A program made the translations under genes and the position numbers. A stretch of 64,000 nt of DNA. It comes from Natronomonas moolapensis 8.8.11. Lineage in GTDB: Archaea; Halobacteriota; Halobacteria; Halobacteriales; Haloarculaceae. How positions within the stretch are numbered: position 1 is the stretch's first letter; each line of letters begins with the position of its first letter. Below the pieces are notes generated by a model. The model was not told where the DNA came from. It saw nothing but the letters and a program-made list of their open reading frames with translations, and ran no database searches. Below, piece after piece: positions 53,259-61,367 of the stretch. The DNA lies in contig NC_020388.1 of assembly GCF_000591055.1 (NCBI RefSeq), positions 2,666,001-2,730,000 on the forward strand, given 5' to 3'.

Positions 53259-55952
53259 TCAGTTCCCGGTGTCCGCGTCGCCCGTGTCACCCATATCGTC
53301 CGCGTCGGCGGTCTCGGTCGCGTCGCCGTCCGCCTCGTTCGCGTTGTCGTCCGCTCCATCCGCGTCGCCAGTGCCACCTGCGCTGTCGGCATCGTCCACG
53401 TCGTAGAGCCGGCGAAGCGCCGCCTCGGCGCCCGAGCGTGTCTTCAAATACCGGCGGTCGCCGTCCGGCGTCCGAACCGCAAACCGGTACGTCCCGCTGT
53501 CGGGGCGGTACCACCGATCCCGGTGACGCGCCAGCGGTCCCTCGGGGAGGGTGGCTCCGTCCGGCGGCTCCCCGCTCGGGTCCGTCGGTCCCGGCGGGGC
53601 GGCTTCCTTCGGGACGCCGGACGGCCGTCCGTGGTCGCTCCCGGTCGGCCGTTCCGCGTCCCCGTCGGCCGTCGCGACGAGGATATCGCTCTCGGGGACC
53701 GAGGCCGCGCCGGGGGCGGTGTCGTGCGCTTCGTTCGTCACGGCCGTTCGGGTCCGTTCCATCAGGACCGCTTGTGTGTCGACGACGCGTTCGCCGTCTT
53801 CGGGACGCTGCTGGTCGTAGCTCCCGTCGGGGTTCATCGTCCAGCGCCGCCGGTTGTCCGCGAGGATCAACTCGAGGTTGAACTTCAACTGCCGGCGGAT
53901 GTCGGGGTCCTCGACCGGGGTGACCGCCTCGACGCGGCTGTCGAGGTTCCGGGCCATCCAGTCGGCGCTCCCGAGGTAGTACTCCGGGTGTCCCCAGTCG
54001 ACGTCGGCCCCCTCCGGGTCGGAGGCCGCCCCGTCGTCCGCGTCGGCCGCACGGGCACCGTTCTCGAAGTAGAAGATCCGGGAGTGTTCGAGGAACCGAC
54101 CCACGACCGAGTGGATCGAGACGGTCTCGCTGATTCCCTCTACTCCGGGGCGCAGCCGGCAGATGTCCCGGACGATGAGGTCGATGTCGACGCCGGCCAT
54201 CGACGCCCGGTACAGTTCCGCGACGATGCCGGGATCCTCGAGGCCGTTGACCTTCGCCACGATGCGGGCCGGGCGGCCGGCCCGGGCGTGTCGCGCCTCG
54301 CGGCGGATATAGCGGGTGAACTCCTCGCGCATCGTCACGGGGGCGACGAGCAGCTTTCGGAACTGTTCGTCCAGCCCCGGCCCAGTGAAGGAGTTGAAAA
54401 GCGTAACGAGGTCCTGCCCGATGTCGCGGTCGGCGGTCAACAGCCCGAGGTCGACGTAGCCCTTTGCCGTCTCGGAGTGGTAGTTGCCGGTGCCGACGTG
54501 TGAATAGAGGGTGACGTCGTTGTCGTCGTCCTCCCGGACGACGAGGGCGGTCTTCGTGTGGGTCTTCAGCCCGATGGTGCCGTAGGCGACGTGGATGCCG
54601 TTTTCCTCCAGACGGCGGACCCACTCGAGGTTGTTCTGCTCGTCGAAACGGGCCTTCAGTTCGACCATCACCGCGACCTGCTTGCCGTTCTCGGCGGCCT
54701 CGATGAGCGATTGGATGACCTGGGAGTCGCTCGCCGTCCGATAGATCGCCGCCTTCACCGCCAGCACGTCGGGATCGTTGGCCGCCTCGGTGAGAAACCG
54801 CTGGACCGTCTCGCCGAAATCGTGATACGGGTGATGTAGGAGGATGTCGTCCTCGTCGATGTGCTCGAAGACGCTCCGGGACTCCCCGTCGCCCTCGTCG
54901 GCTTCGAACGCCGGGCGAGCGTCCTCGCGGAGCCGCGGGTGCGACTGCGGCGACCAGGGATCGGGTTTCAGCTCGGGGCGGTCCAGTTCCGCCAGCGAGG
55001 CGAAATCGCGGTAGTCGATCGGTCCCTCGAGGTCGTATATTTCGCGCTCGTCGAGATCCAGTTCCTCGCGGAGCGTCTCCCGGATGTGCGGGTTGGCGTC
55101 CGATTCGATCTCCATCCGAACCGCGCTGGCGAAGCGGCGCTGTTCGAGCACGTCCTCGATCATCTCGATGAGATCCTCGGCCACCTCCTCGTTGCGGCGC
55201 ACCTCGGCGTTGCGCGTCAGGCGGAACAGCGCCGTGTCGAGTATGTCCACGTTCGGCAGGAGGAGATCGAGGTTGTGCTCGATTAGTTCCTCGACCAAGA
55301 CGTACCGCGAACTCTCTCCGACCTCGATCAGACGGGGACGGTTCGGCGGGATCTTGATCCGGGTGAACGTCGGATCGTCGCCTCCGTGCGGGCGGGTGAG
55401 TACCGCAAGCGACAGCGATCGGTTCGAAATGAACGGGAACGGGTGGGCCGGATCGAACGACAACGGCGTCAGCGTCGGCTTGATCGACCGCTCGAAGTGC
55501 TCGCGCAGCCCCGAACGCGCCCCGGCGCCGAGGTCGTCGTAGGCGACGATCTCGATGCCCGCCCGGGCCAGCGCCGGGCGGAGTTCCGTCTCATAACAGT
55601 CGGCCTGCTTGCGCAGCATCGGCTCGAGTTGTTCGTGGATCTCCTCCCACTGCTCGAGTGGGGTTCGGCCGTCGACGGTCGTCTCCGTGACCCCGGCCTC
55701 GATCTGCTGTTTGAGACCCCCGACCCGCTTCATGACGAACTCGTCTAAATTCCGGGTGACGATGGAGAGAAACCGGATCCGTTCGAGCAGGGGGGTCCGG
55801 TCGTCGAGGACTTCCCGAAGCACTCGCCGTTGGAATGCGAGTTCGCTCAGTTCGCGGTTCAGATACAGATCCGGGTCGGTCAGATCGACGTCTTCGGGTT
55901 CGTACGGCTCGATATCGACGTCGAGGGGTGGGATGTCCTGGTCGTCGCTCAT
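53259..55952 (-). CDS. ppk1: Polyphosphate kinase 1 with C-terminal extension
   Basis: The ATG at 55952 (M-S-D-D-Q-D-I-P-P-L-D-V) overlaps the stop of the metallophosphoesterase gene (ATGA). The 897-residue protein has the PPK1 domains: N-terminal helical part, head domain and two PLD-like catalytic domains. Y-S-H-V-G-T-G-N-Y-H carries the phosphorylated histidine and I-H-S-V-V-G-R-F-L-E-H the second histidine. The core ends near residue 705. The remaining roughly 190 residues are unusual: a Pro/Asp-rich linker, a small conserved-looking piece (R-D-R-W-Y-R-P-D-S-G-T-Y-R-F-A-V) and a Gly/Asp tail. The enzyme makes polyphosphate from ATP. Confidence 0.94.
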   Translation of the reverse strand: MSDDQDIPPLDVDIEPYEPEDVDLTDPDLYLNRELSELAFQRRVLREVLDDRTPLLERIRFLSIVTRNLDEFVMKRVGGLKQQIEAGVTETTVDGRTPLEQWEEIHEQLEPMLRKQADCYETELRPALARAGIEIVAYDDLGAGARSGLREHFERSIKPTLTPLSFDPAHPFPFISNRSLSLAVLTRPHGGDDPTFTRIKIPPNRPRLIEVGESSRYVLVEELIEHNLDLLLPNVDILDTALFRLTRNAEVRRNEEVAEDLIEMIEDVLEQRRFASAVRMEIESDANPHIRETLREELDLDEREIYDLEGPIDYRDFASLAELDRPELKPDPWSPQSHPRLREDARPAFEADEGDGESRSVFEHIDEDDILLHHPYHDFGETVQRFLTEAANDPDVLAVKAAIYRTASDSQVIQSLIEAAENGKQVAVMVELKARFDEQNNLEWVRRLEENGIHVAYGTIGLKTHTKTALVVREDDDNDVTLYSHVGTGNYHSETAKGYVDLGLLTADRDIGQDLVTLFNSFTGPGLDEQFRKLLVAPVTMREEFTRYIRREARHARAGRPARIVAKVNGLEDPGIVAELYRASMAGVDIDLIVRDICRLRPGVEGISETVSIHSVVGRFLEHSRIFYFENGARAADADDGAASDPEGADVDWGHPEYYLGSADWMARNLDSRVEAVTPVEDPDIRRQLKFNLELILADNRRRWTMNPDGSYDQQRPEDGERVVDTQAVLMERTRTAVTNEAHDTAPGAASVPESDILVATADGDAERPTGSDHGRPSGVPKEAAPPGPTDPSGEPPDGATLPEGPLARHRDRWYRPDSGTYRFAVRTPDGDRRYLKTRSGAEAALRRLYDVDDADSAGGTGDADGADDNANEADGDATETADADDMGDTGDADTGN

Positions 55953-56662
55953 GGCTGTCCGTCGGGCGTCGCGAGCCGCGGCTCGACGATGCTGTCGGTC
56001 GAGCGAGAACGGTAGGTTTCGGGCGGTTCGACGCTTCGGAACGCCGAGTCGCGGTAGTCGTAGGCGGTCAACCGGCCGCCGTAGACACAGCCCGTATCGA
56101 GGCCGACGGCGTGGTCGCTCGCGAACGGCTCCGCGAGGACGGTGTGGCCGAAGAAGATCCGGGGGGACTCCCGGCGGGTCTCGAACCAGTAGGGTCGTTC
56201 GTACCCGCCCTCGGGGGCGAGCGAGCGGGTGTTCAGGACGTCGGTGAGCGTGTGCTCGGCGACCGGCTTCCGGTGGTCGATCCCGCCGTGGACGACTGCG
56301 ACGTCGTCCCACGAGATAACCGCCGGCAGCGAGTCGAGGTACGCGAGGTCGTCGTCGCTCAGCGAGTCGATCGATTTTCGCCCGTCGACGAGTTTCTGCT
56401 CGTTGTTGCCCCGGACCGAAAGGAGGTTCGAGCGCGATCTGAGGACGTCGATGACGCCCTCGCTGTCGGGGCCCTTCCGAACCAGGTCACCGACGAAGAC
56501 GACGAGGTCGTTCCGGTCCGGAGCCAACGAGTCGAGGAGCCGTTCGAGCGTCGCCCGACAGCCGTGAACGTCGCCGACGACGTAGATGTCGTCCCAGTCG
56601 TCGCTGTCGAGGCGTCGGTGGGCCGCGTCAAGGTCCGTATCGAGTAGTAGTTCGAGAGACAT
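55949..56662 (-). CDS. PPP-type metallophosphoesterase
   Basis: The 237-residue protein has the calcineurin-type motifs: V-V-G-D-V-H-G-C near 30, V-G-D-L-V-R-K-G-P-D-S near 58, V-R-G-N-N-E near 84, where most relatives have G-N-H-E, V-V-H-G-G near 124 and F-G-H-T near 172. It is related to bacterial PrpE/ApaH and protein phosphatases. The change of the catalytic-site His to Asn in the G-N-H-E motif occurs in the ApaH/diadenosine tetraphosphatase and PrpE branches. Coupling with ppk1 suggests a role in polyphosphate or nucleotide-polyphosphate turnover, which is an inference. Confidence 0.88.
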   Translation of the reverse strand: MSLELLLDTDLDAAHRRLDSDDWDDIYVVGDVHGCRATLERLLDSLAPDRNDLVVFVGDLVRKGPDSEGVIDVLRSRSNLLSVRGNNEQKLVDGRKSIDSLSDDDLAYLDSLPAVISWDDVAVVHGGIDHRKPVAEHTLTDVLNTRSLAPEGGYERPYWFETRRESPRIFFGHTVLAEPFASDHAVGLDTGCVYGGRLTAYDYRDSAFRSVEPPETYRSRSTDSIVEPRLATPDGQP

Positions 56663-56763
56663 GAATGAACTCCGTGCCGTGTGGCGGATATCGGAGGAAC
56701 CGGCGTCGACTATTTACACCGTTATATGAGCTGTATATAGTAGTATGTACCGATATGTTGTAT

Positions 56764-56813
56764 TTTAGGTATGCCTAAATTATTTACGCGAGGGTTTTTT
56801 AGGCGTGCCTAAA
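56764..56813 (+). promoter_or_regulatory. Two DtxR-type palindromes flanking a TATA box
   Basis: TTTAGGTATGCCTAAA (56764-56779) and TTTAGGCGTGCCTAAA (56798-56813) share the perfect frame TTTAGG-N4-CCTAAA, the form of operators for DtxR/MntR/IdeR-family metal-dependent repressors. They are 34 bp apart. An AT-rich TATA candidate (AAATTATTTA, 56777-56786) lies between them, and the second box overlaps the place where transcription would start. Binding there should block initiation when the metal is abundant. Confidence 0.75.
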
Positions 56814-56914
56814 TGGCTCCGAACACGCCGCGACCGACGAATCGATCGGTCGCCGCCAACGGAAAGAGATCGCTGATGGGCCGCGAACCCGACGGAAACG
56901 GCGGTGGTCGCTGA
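56813..56914 (+). CDS. 33-residue leader ORF coupled to DUF7260-like gene
   Basis: The ATG at 56813 is about 28 bases after the TATA candidate and directly at the end of the second palindrome, as in a leaderless transcript. The 33-residue product is basic (several Arg and Lys, ending G-N-G-G-G-R), which is unusual for a haloarchaeon. Its TGA stop overlaps the next start (TGATG at 56912-56916). It may be a true small protein or simply a device for coupled translation. The peptide itself shows no motif. Confidence 0.45.
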   Translation: MAPNTPRPTNRSVAANGKRSLMGREPDGNGGGR

Positions 56915-57717
56915 TGAAGCGGCGACCGATCGGCCACCTCGGGGACGCACGCGAGCGCGTCGTGGCCGAATCGGACCACGTCGAGGGAAAGCTCGCGGCG
57001 TTCGATCGGTTCGAGCGGAGGGTTCGCGGGATCGACCCGGTCGAGACCGGAACGGCCGCCACGGCGCGGGTGGCCGGCGGCGGAACGGTGTCCAGCAGGC
57101 TCATCGCAGAGCGATCGGGCGACGACCGATGTCGGCGGGTTCGGGAGGGGTTCGCGGAGACGGTTCGCCCCTACAGCGTCGAGGACGTCACGGAGGCCGA
57201 GTCGGTCGTCGCGACGATCGGCGAGGAGCTCGGCGAGGAGGTCGCACTCGCCGTCTCTCCCGGTGGCGGCGGGGCGTTCACCCCGGCGATTCGGGAGGTC
57301 GTCCTCTCTGCGGTCGGGGACCGTCGCTCCGAACTCCGGGCGATGTCGGCGGCGCTCGAGCGCGAGCACGGCTCCATCCGGACGACCGTCGACGAACTCG
57401 ACGCGGCGCTCGAGGCGGTGGAGGCGCTCGGGAGCCGGCGGCTCTACCGATGCGGGTTCGGGGAGCTCCGCGAGCGTCACGAGCGGTTGGCTCGCTTCCG
57501 AGAGCGCAACGAGCGCCTCGCCCGGGAACGCCAGAAACTCGTCGGCTCGACGACGAGCCACGGAGCGGCGACGGGGATCCGACACCGAACGCTGCTCGAG
57601 TACCTGTACCGGGATCTATCGGTCGACCATCCCGTACTGACGGCGGTCGTCGACTTCGAGAAGAGGTGCCTCGAGCGACAGCGGGCGATCCGAGACCAGT
57701 TGACCCGGCGGGTGTGA
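56914..57717 (+). CDS. DUF7260-like helical protein
   Basis: The 267-residue protein begins M-K-R-R-P-I-G-H-L-G-D-A-R-E-R-V-V-A-E-S-D and is predicted largely helical, with coiled-coil regions at about 25-45 and 145-220. The pattern resembles the haloarchaeal family I recall as DUF7260, which has no known function. It has no membrane segment. Its promoter region holds two DtxR-type boxes, so it is probably controlled by iron or manganese. The convergent neighbour is a Bat-type HTH_10 regulator. Confidence 0.72.
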   Translation: MKRRPIGHLGDARERVVAESDHVEGKLAAFDRFERRVRGIDPVETGTAATARVAGGGTVSSRLIAERSGDDRCRRVREGFAETVRPYSVEDVTEAESVVATIGEELGEEVALAVSPGGGGAFTPAIREVVLSAVGDRRSELRAMSAALEREHGSIRTTVDELDAALEAVEALGSRRLYRCGFGELRERHERLARFRERNERLARERQKLVGSTTSHGAATGIRHRTLLEYLYRDLSVDHPVLTAVVDFEKRCLERQRAIRDQLTRRV

Positions 57718-57762
57718 GCCACCCGCCCGGGACCGGACGGCGCACCGACGCCAGCCACGACC

Positions 57763-58422
57763 TCAGTCGGCGGCGACTGGGCCGTCGGCCCTCGCGAGTT
57801 CGGCGACGAGTTTCGATTCGACGGCCGCGAGCCGCTGAGAGATTGCCGACCGCGAAACGCCGAGTTCGGCCGCGAGGTCCGCGAGGTCGGCGTCCCGCGG
57901 GGTCTCGTAGTAGCCGGCCGAGACGGCGGTTCGAACCGCCTCGCGCTGTTTGCCGGTGACCGTGTCCGCGGCGAGTTCGAGAGAGCGGCCGTCCGAGTCG
58001 CCGCCCGGCGACGTCGAGAGCCGATCGACCCGGACGGTCGCGTCACGCGCCCTGAGCGCAGCGACGACGGCCACCAGTTCCTCGCGATCCGGGACAACGA
58101 CGGACACCGAAAGCGTGTCGCCCTCGAACCCATCTATGGACGCGACGCAGTCGTACTCGCGAAACGCCGGACAGATACAACGGTCCGCGACCTCGCCGGT
58201 CAGGAGCTTCGGTTCGGCGTCCGAGTCGGCGGTCGCCTCGGCCCGACACTGGGCACGACAGCCGCCGTCGCAATCACCCGACTCGGGCGTTGTGTGCATC
58301 GAGACCGTACCGCTTGAGCCGGAACCGAGGACGACGCAGTCGGCTGCGGACGACGGCGTCACAGAAAGCGTCACGCGGAGGTGGCCGTCGGTCTCTCGGT
58401 CGGTGGGTCGGGGATCGGGCAT
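57763..58422 (-). CDS. HTH_10 (Bat-type) transcriptional regulator
   Basis: From the ATG at 58422 (M-P-D-P-R-P-T-D-R-E-T-D) the 219-residue protein has an N-terminal sensor-like region with a cysteine cluster (D-C-D-G-G-C-R-A-Q-C near residue 52-62 and C-I-C-P near 83) and a C-terminal HTH_10 domain (L-T-G-K-Q-R-E-A-V-R type start T-V-T-G-K-Q-R-E-A-V, A-G-Y-Y-E-T-P-R, S-R-S-A-I-S-Q-R-L). Six or more cysteines in the sensor could bind a metal or Fe-S cluster, so it may respond to metal or redox state. Confidence 0.87.
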   Translation of the reverse strand: MPDPRPTDRETDGHLRVTLSVTPSSAADCVVLGSGSSGTVSMHTTPESGDCDGGCRAQCRAEATADSDAEPKLLTGEVADRCICPAFREYDCVASIDGFEGDTLSVSVVVPDREELVAVVAALRARDATVRVDRLSTSPGGDSDGRSLELAADTVTGKQREAVRTAVSAGYYETPRDADLADLAAELGVSRSAISQRLAAVESKLVAELARADGPVAAD

Positions 58423-58532
58423 GGTTCGCTCGCGTGAGCGTAAACGCCGGCCACATAACTCTGCCGGGGGCGTTCCCAGTCCCCGGGACAGTGCCGGAAC
58501 GAAACCGAGCGCTCGTACGGTTCGGGCGGCTC

Positions 58533-58892
58533 TCAAGTGGAGAACTCGACGTCCGTCCGATCACCGACCTCGATCTCGATTCGCTCGACGGACCGCCGGT
58601 ACTCGGTCGCGTGGCCGGTGTCGCCGACGGGGCGGTCGGTCGGGACCAGCAGGTCCGCTTCGACGAGTCGGTTCACCTTCCGGTAGGCGGTCGAGCGCGC
58701 GACGTCGCACTCGGCCGCCAGTTCGGGGATCGTCCGGGGCCTGCCGGCCCGCTCGAACAGTTCCCGTGCGTCGTCGTCCGCGAGTAACTCCAGTAGGGAC
58801 TCCGGTTCCGAGTCCGGGGTCGCGTCCGCGTCCGGGGGCGCAACCGGGCTTCGATCCGAGTCGGCGGGGCGTCCGTCGGCGTTCTGGCTCAC
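58533..58892 (-). CDS. Winged-helix transcriptional regulator
   Basis: A GTG at 58892 starts a 119-residue protein: a disordered acidic N-terminus of about 30 residues, then an ArsR-type winged helix (L-L-E-L-L-A-D-D-D-A-R-E-L-F, T-I-P-E-L-A-A-E-C-D-V-A-R-S-T-A-Y-R-K-V-N-R-L) with the wing G-H-A-T-E-Y-R-R-S-V. The family is common in haloarchaea, often as a sensor-less regulator. A TATA-like TTATATACTA is about 45 bases upstream. It is 80 bp after the ZIP transporter gene on the same strand. Confidence 0.83.
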   Translation of the reverse strand: MSQNADGRPADSDRSPVAPPDADATPDSEPESLLELLADDDARELFERAGRPRTIPELAAECDVARSTAYRKVNRLVEADLLVPTDRPVGDTGHATEYRRSVERIEIEVGDRTDVEFST

Positions 58893-58972
58893 AGTTATCG
58901 TTCGATGTCCACGCCGAAGAGTCCCGTTCGAAAGAATACAGTAGTATATAAGCGACGACGGGGACGCGGCGA

Positions 58973-59815
58973 TCACACGTACAAAAGCGGAACCATCGCC
59001 GCGACGCCCGCGAGGAGGCCGGCGAGCAGTTCGCGGCGACCCCCGCCGGGCAGGTCCGCACCGGTGTCGAGCGCCTCCGGGATGAACTCCGTCACGACCA
59101 GATACACCATCGCGCCCGCGGCGAAGCCGAACCCGAAGGGCAGGAACTCCCGGGCCCAGGTGACGAACACGAACGCGATGGCGGCGCCGATCGGCTGCGG
59201 GAGACTCGAAAAGACGGCGGCCCCGACCATCCGCCACTTCGAGAGCCCCATCGCCCGCATCGGGATGGCGATGGCCGTCCCCTCCGGAACGTTGTGGATC
59301 GAGATGGCGACGGTCATGAACACCGCAAGCAGCGGGACCGAAACCCCGAGGATCGGGAGGCCACCCTCCAGACCGAGTTCGGCGAAGGAGACCCCGACAG
59401 CGACGCCTTCGGGGAAGCTGTGGACCGTGAGGATGCCGAGGATGAGGACGAGTTTCTTCAGGTCGGCCTGGGCGAACGCGGCGGCCCCGAGAGGGGCCTC
59501 TTCGCCCTCGCGGGTCGGATCGTCGACCCCGCCGATGTCGACCGAGTCGAGCACCCGATCGGCGGCCTCGACCAAGGCGACACCGACGAGCAGGCCGCCG
59601 ATCAGAAGCGTCGGGAGCCCCGCCGTGGCGTAGGCCAGCCCCTCGTTTATCAGTCCGAAGAGCGACGCCGAGACCATGATCCCCGAGGCGATGCCCCACA
59701 GCGCGACGTTCCACCGGTCGCTGAAATCCTCGACAAAAAAGAACGGGATAGCGCCGAGACCGGTAGCGAGCGCCGTGATCAGGCCGGCGACGAAGACGAA
59801 GACGATGTTCTCCAC
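58973..59815 (-). CDS. ZIP-family metal transporter
   Basis: The 280-residue protein has eight predicted transmembrane helices and the ZIP metal-binding pairs H-S-F-P-E-G-V-A-V-G in helix IV (near residue 131) and H-N-V-P-E-G in helix V (near 173). ZIP proteins import Zn2+, Fe2+ or Mn2+. Helix III/IV connection is acidic rather than His-rich. A DtxR-type box is found at 59871-59886, 56-71 bases upstream of the start, which points to iron or manganese control. Confidence 0.93.
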   Translation of the reverse strand: MENIVFVFVAGLITALATGLGAIPFFFVEDFSDRWNVALWGIASGIMVSASLFGLINEGLAYATAGLPTLLIGGLLVGVALVEAADRVLDSVDIGGVDDPTREGEEAPLGAAAFAQADLKKLVLILGILTVHSFPEGVAVGVSFAELGLEGGLPILGVSVPLLAVFMTVAISIHNVPEGTAIAIPMRAMGLSKWRMVGAAVFSSLPQPIGAAIAFVFVTWAREFLPFGFGFAAGAMVYLVVTEFIPEALDTGADLPGGGRRELLAGLLAGVAAMVPLLYV

Positions 59816-59870
59816 GTGTATCTCTGTGTTAGGTCGTATAGCAAAAAGCCTTTCTAATATGCAAATATAT

Positions 59871-59886
59871 TTTTGGTTATCCTAAA
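59871..59886 (-). promoter_or_regulatory. DtxR-type box upstream of the ZIP gene
   Basis: On the minus strand the sequence reads TTTAGGATAACCAAAA. It fits TTTAGG-N4-CCTAAA at 11 of 12 defined positions. It lies in the AT-rich promoter region of the ZIP transporter, just upstream of the TATA-like ATATATTTG. Its likeness to the two boxes at 56764-56813 suggests the same metal-dependent repressor. Confidence 0.65.
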
Positions 59887-60005
59887 ACAGGCCGGCCGTT
59901 CGCGACAGCGACACGTCCGTCGTGTCGACGCGGCCGGTTCGGCCGTCCCGTTTCCCCATTCCGAACGAGGGCGAGGTCGGACGCCACGCCGACGCGCCGA
60001 CTACC

Positions 60006-60758
60006 TCAGCCGGTCAGTTCGAGTTCGATGACGTTGCCGGCCTCCTCTAGGACGGTTCGGATCGTGGCCTCCGTCCCGCCGCTCGAAACCCGGCTCACGG
60101 GGCCGGTGATGCTGATCGCGGCCGGGCGCTCGCTCGGCGTCGACAGCGGGCGGGCGATACAGGCCATTCCCTCGACGCACTCCTCGCGGTCGTAGGCGAT
60201 CCCCGCGGCGCGGATCTTCTCGAGTTCCGCGAGCAGCTCCGTCCGGTCGGTGATCGTGTGCTCTGTCACGCCCGGGAGCCCCCGAGAATCGACGATCTCC
60301 TCGACGCGCTCCTCCGGGAGCGTCGCGAGGATCGCCTTGCCGAGTCCCGTCGCGTGGAGGTGGGCGCGGCGGCCAGTCTGGGTGTCGATGTCGACGGCGT
60401 CCTCTCCGCGGGAGGTGTGGACGTAGACGCCCCAGCCGTCCTCCTCGAACATGAGATTCGCGAGTTCGCCCGTCTCGTCCGCCATCTTCCGGAGTTGCGG
60501 GCGGGCGGTGTCGTAGACGCCGTCGTAGCGTTGTGCGTACCCGCCGAACTCCAGGGCCCGGAGCCCGATCCGGTAGCTGTCGCCGTGTTTGACGACGAGA
60601 CCGCTGGATTCGAGCGTGTTGAGGTGTTTATAAACGGTGCTCTTGGCGACCGAGAGGTGCGTCGCGAGTTCCGTGATACCTGCTTCCCCACCGAGGTCGA
60701 TGAGCCCCTCGAGCATCCGGATCGAGGTCTCGGTCGCCCGGACGCGGTCGTCGTCCAT
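60006..60758 (-). CDS. IclR-family transcriptional regulator
   Basis: The 250-residue protein has an N-terminal winged helix (L-E-G-L-I-D-L-G-G-E-A-G-I-T-E-L-A-T-H-L with recognition helix A-K-S-T-V-Y-K-H-L-N-T-L) and an IclR effector domain (about 80-245) with the C-V-E-G-M-A-C-I-A-R-P-L signature near 190. Haloarchaeal members control sugar and aromatic catabolism genes, but none is nearby, so the target is unknown. It is transcribed away from the valS side. Confidence 0.94.
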   Translation of the reverse strand: MDDDRVRATETSIRMLEGLIDLGGEAGITELATHLSVAKSTVYKHLNTLESSGLVVKHGDSYRIGLRALEFGGYAQRYDGVYDTARPQLRKMADETGELANLMFEEDGWGVYVHTSRGEDAVDIDTQTGRRAHLHATGLGKAILATLPEERVEEIVDSRGLPGVTEHTITDRTELLAELEKIRAAGIAYDREECVEGMACIARPLSTPSERPAAISITGPVSRVSSGGTEATIRTVLEEAGNVIELELTG

Positions 60759-61012
60759 ACCCGTTCTTCGATAGCTCCGCTGATAAGCGTTGTTCGATCC
60801 CCGGTTCGGGGGGGCGTTCGCGTCTGCGAAACGGCCGCCGGTCTCCGCTCGTTGACCGTGTCGTTTCAGACTCCGTAGATGAGTGGCCGAGCGGCCGTAT
60901 TATCCCAAAATTCCGACTTCAGCGGTCGTGTAACCCGTCCAGCAACCGTTCGCCAGGGAGAAACATATATTATTCGACATATTAATAGGGATCCAGCCCG
61001 TAGCTGTATTCG
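60759..61012. other. Interval with AT-rich promoter for the 38-residue mini-gene
   Basis: Apart from the IclR promoter at the left, I see only a marked AT-rich patch at about 60963-60989 (AAACATATATTATTCG, then ACATATTAATAG), just 25-50 bases upstream of the mini-gene start at 61013. This gives two TATA-like elements with suitable spacing. Confidence 0.5.
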
Positions 61013-61129
61013 ATGGCACAGAAGCAACCCGAAGAAGCCGACCTGCTGCGACTGAAGGACAGCCCCCGACGAACCGACCTACAGAAGGCGACCCGACCGA
61101 TCGACCGACTGCTCGAGCTGTTCCGGTAA
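61013..61129 (+). CDS. 38-residue mini-protein of unknown function
   Basis: The ATG at 61013 opens 38 codons to TAA at 61127. The product has a balanced mix of acidic and basic residues and reads like a helix with a Leu pattern (A-D-L-L-R-L-K-D and I-D-R-L-L-E-L-F-R). Codon use is strongly host-like (C/G third positions), and a strong AT-rich promoter stands 25-50 bases upstream. It was not long enough for normal gene callers. I recognise no family. It could be a small regulatory or binding peptide, or a leader before the next element. Confidence 0.5.
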   Translation: MAQKQPEEADLLRLKDSPRRTDLQKATRPIDRLLELFR

Positions 61130-61251
61130 CCGGCGGAGGCGGCGTTGATGGCCCCCTCGCGGTACCGGTTTTTTCCTTCGAACGCCGATACTGACCCCGA
61201 GAGCATCGGGTCCGTCCCGACGCGTCTCGTATGTGACCCGGACGACGACGG

Positions 61252-61367
61252 CTGATACTGATGGACGAACTCACATGACACCGACGCACGAGGCGCACGC
61301 CGTTCGACGGCGCGACCGGCGGCTCACTCGTGTGTCGTGTGTCCGTTCGTTTGTCCGTCAGTATGAC
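61252..61367. mobile_element. 116-bp miniature element, copy 2
   Basis: The unit runs from CTGATACTGATGGACGAA to CAGTATGAC. Its ends match those of 51964-52079 directly, while its central part (CACGCCGTTCGACGG, then CGACCGGCGG and TCACTCGTG) matches the reverse complement of that copy's centre. Such behaviour is expected for a nearly palindromic element. It lies 198 bp upstream of valS. Confidence 0.75.

Noticed and set aside
53287-54624. A 445-codon frame overlapping ppk1
   Set aside because: Arg/Gly/Pro-rich shadow of the ppk1 frame.
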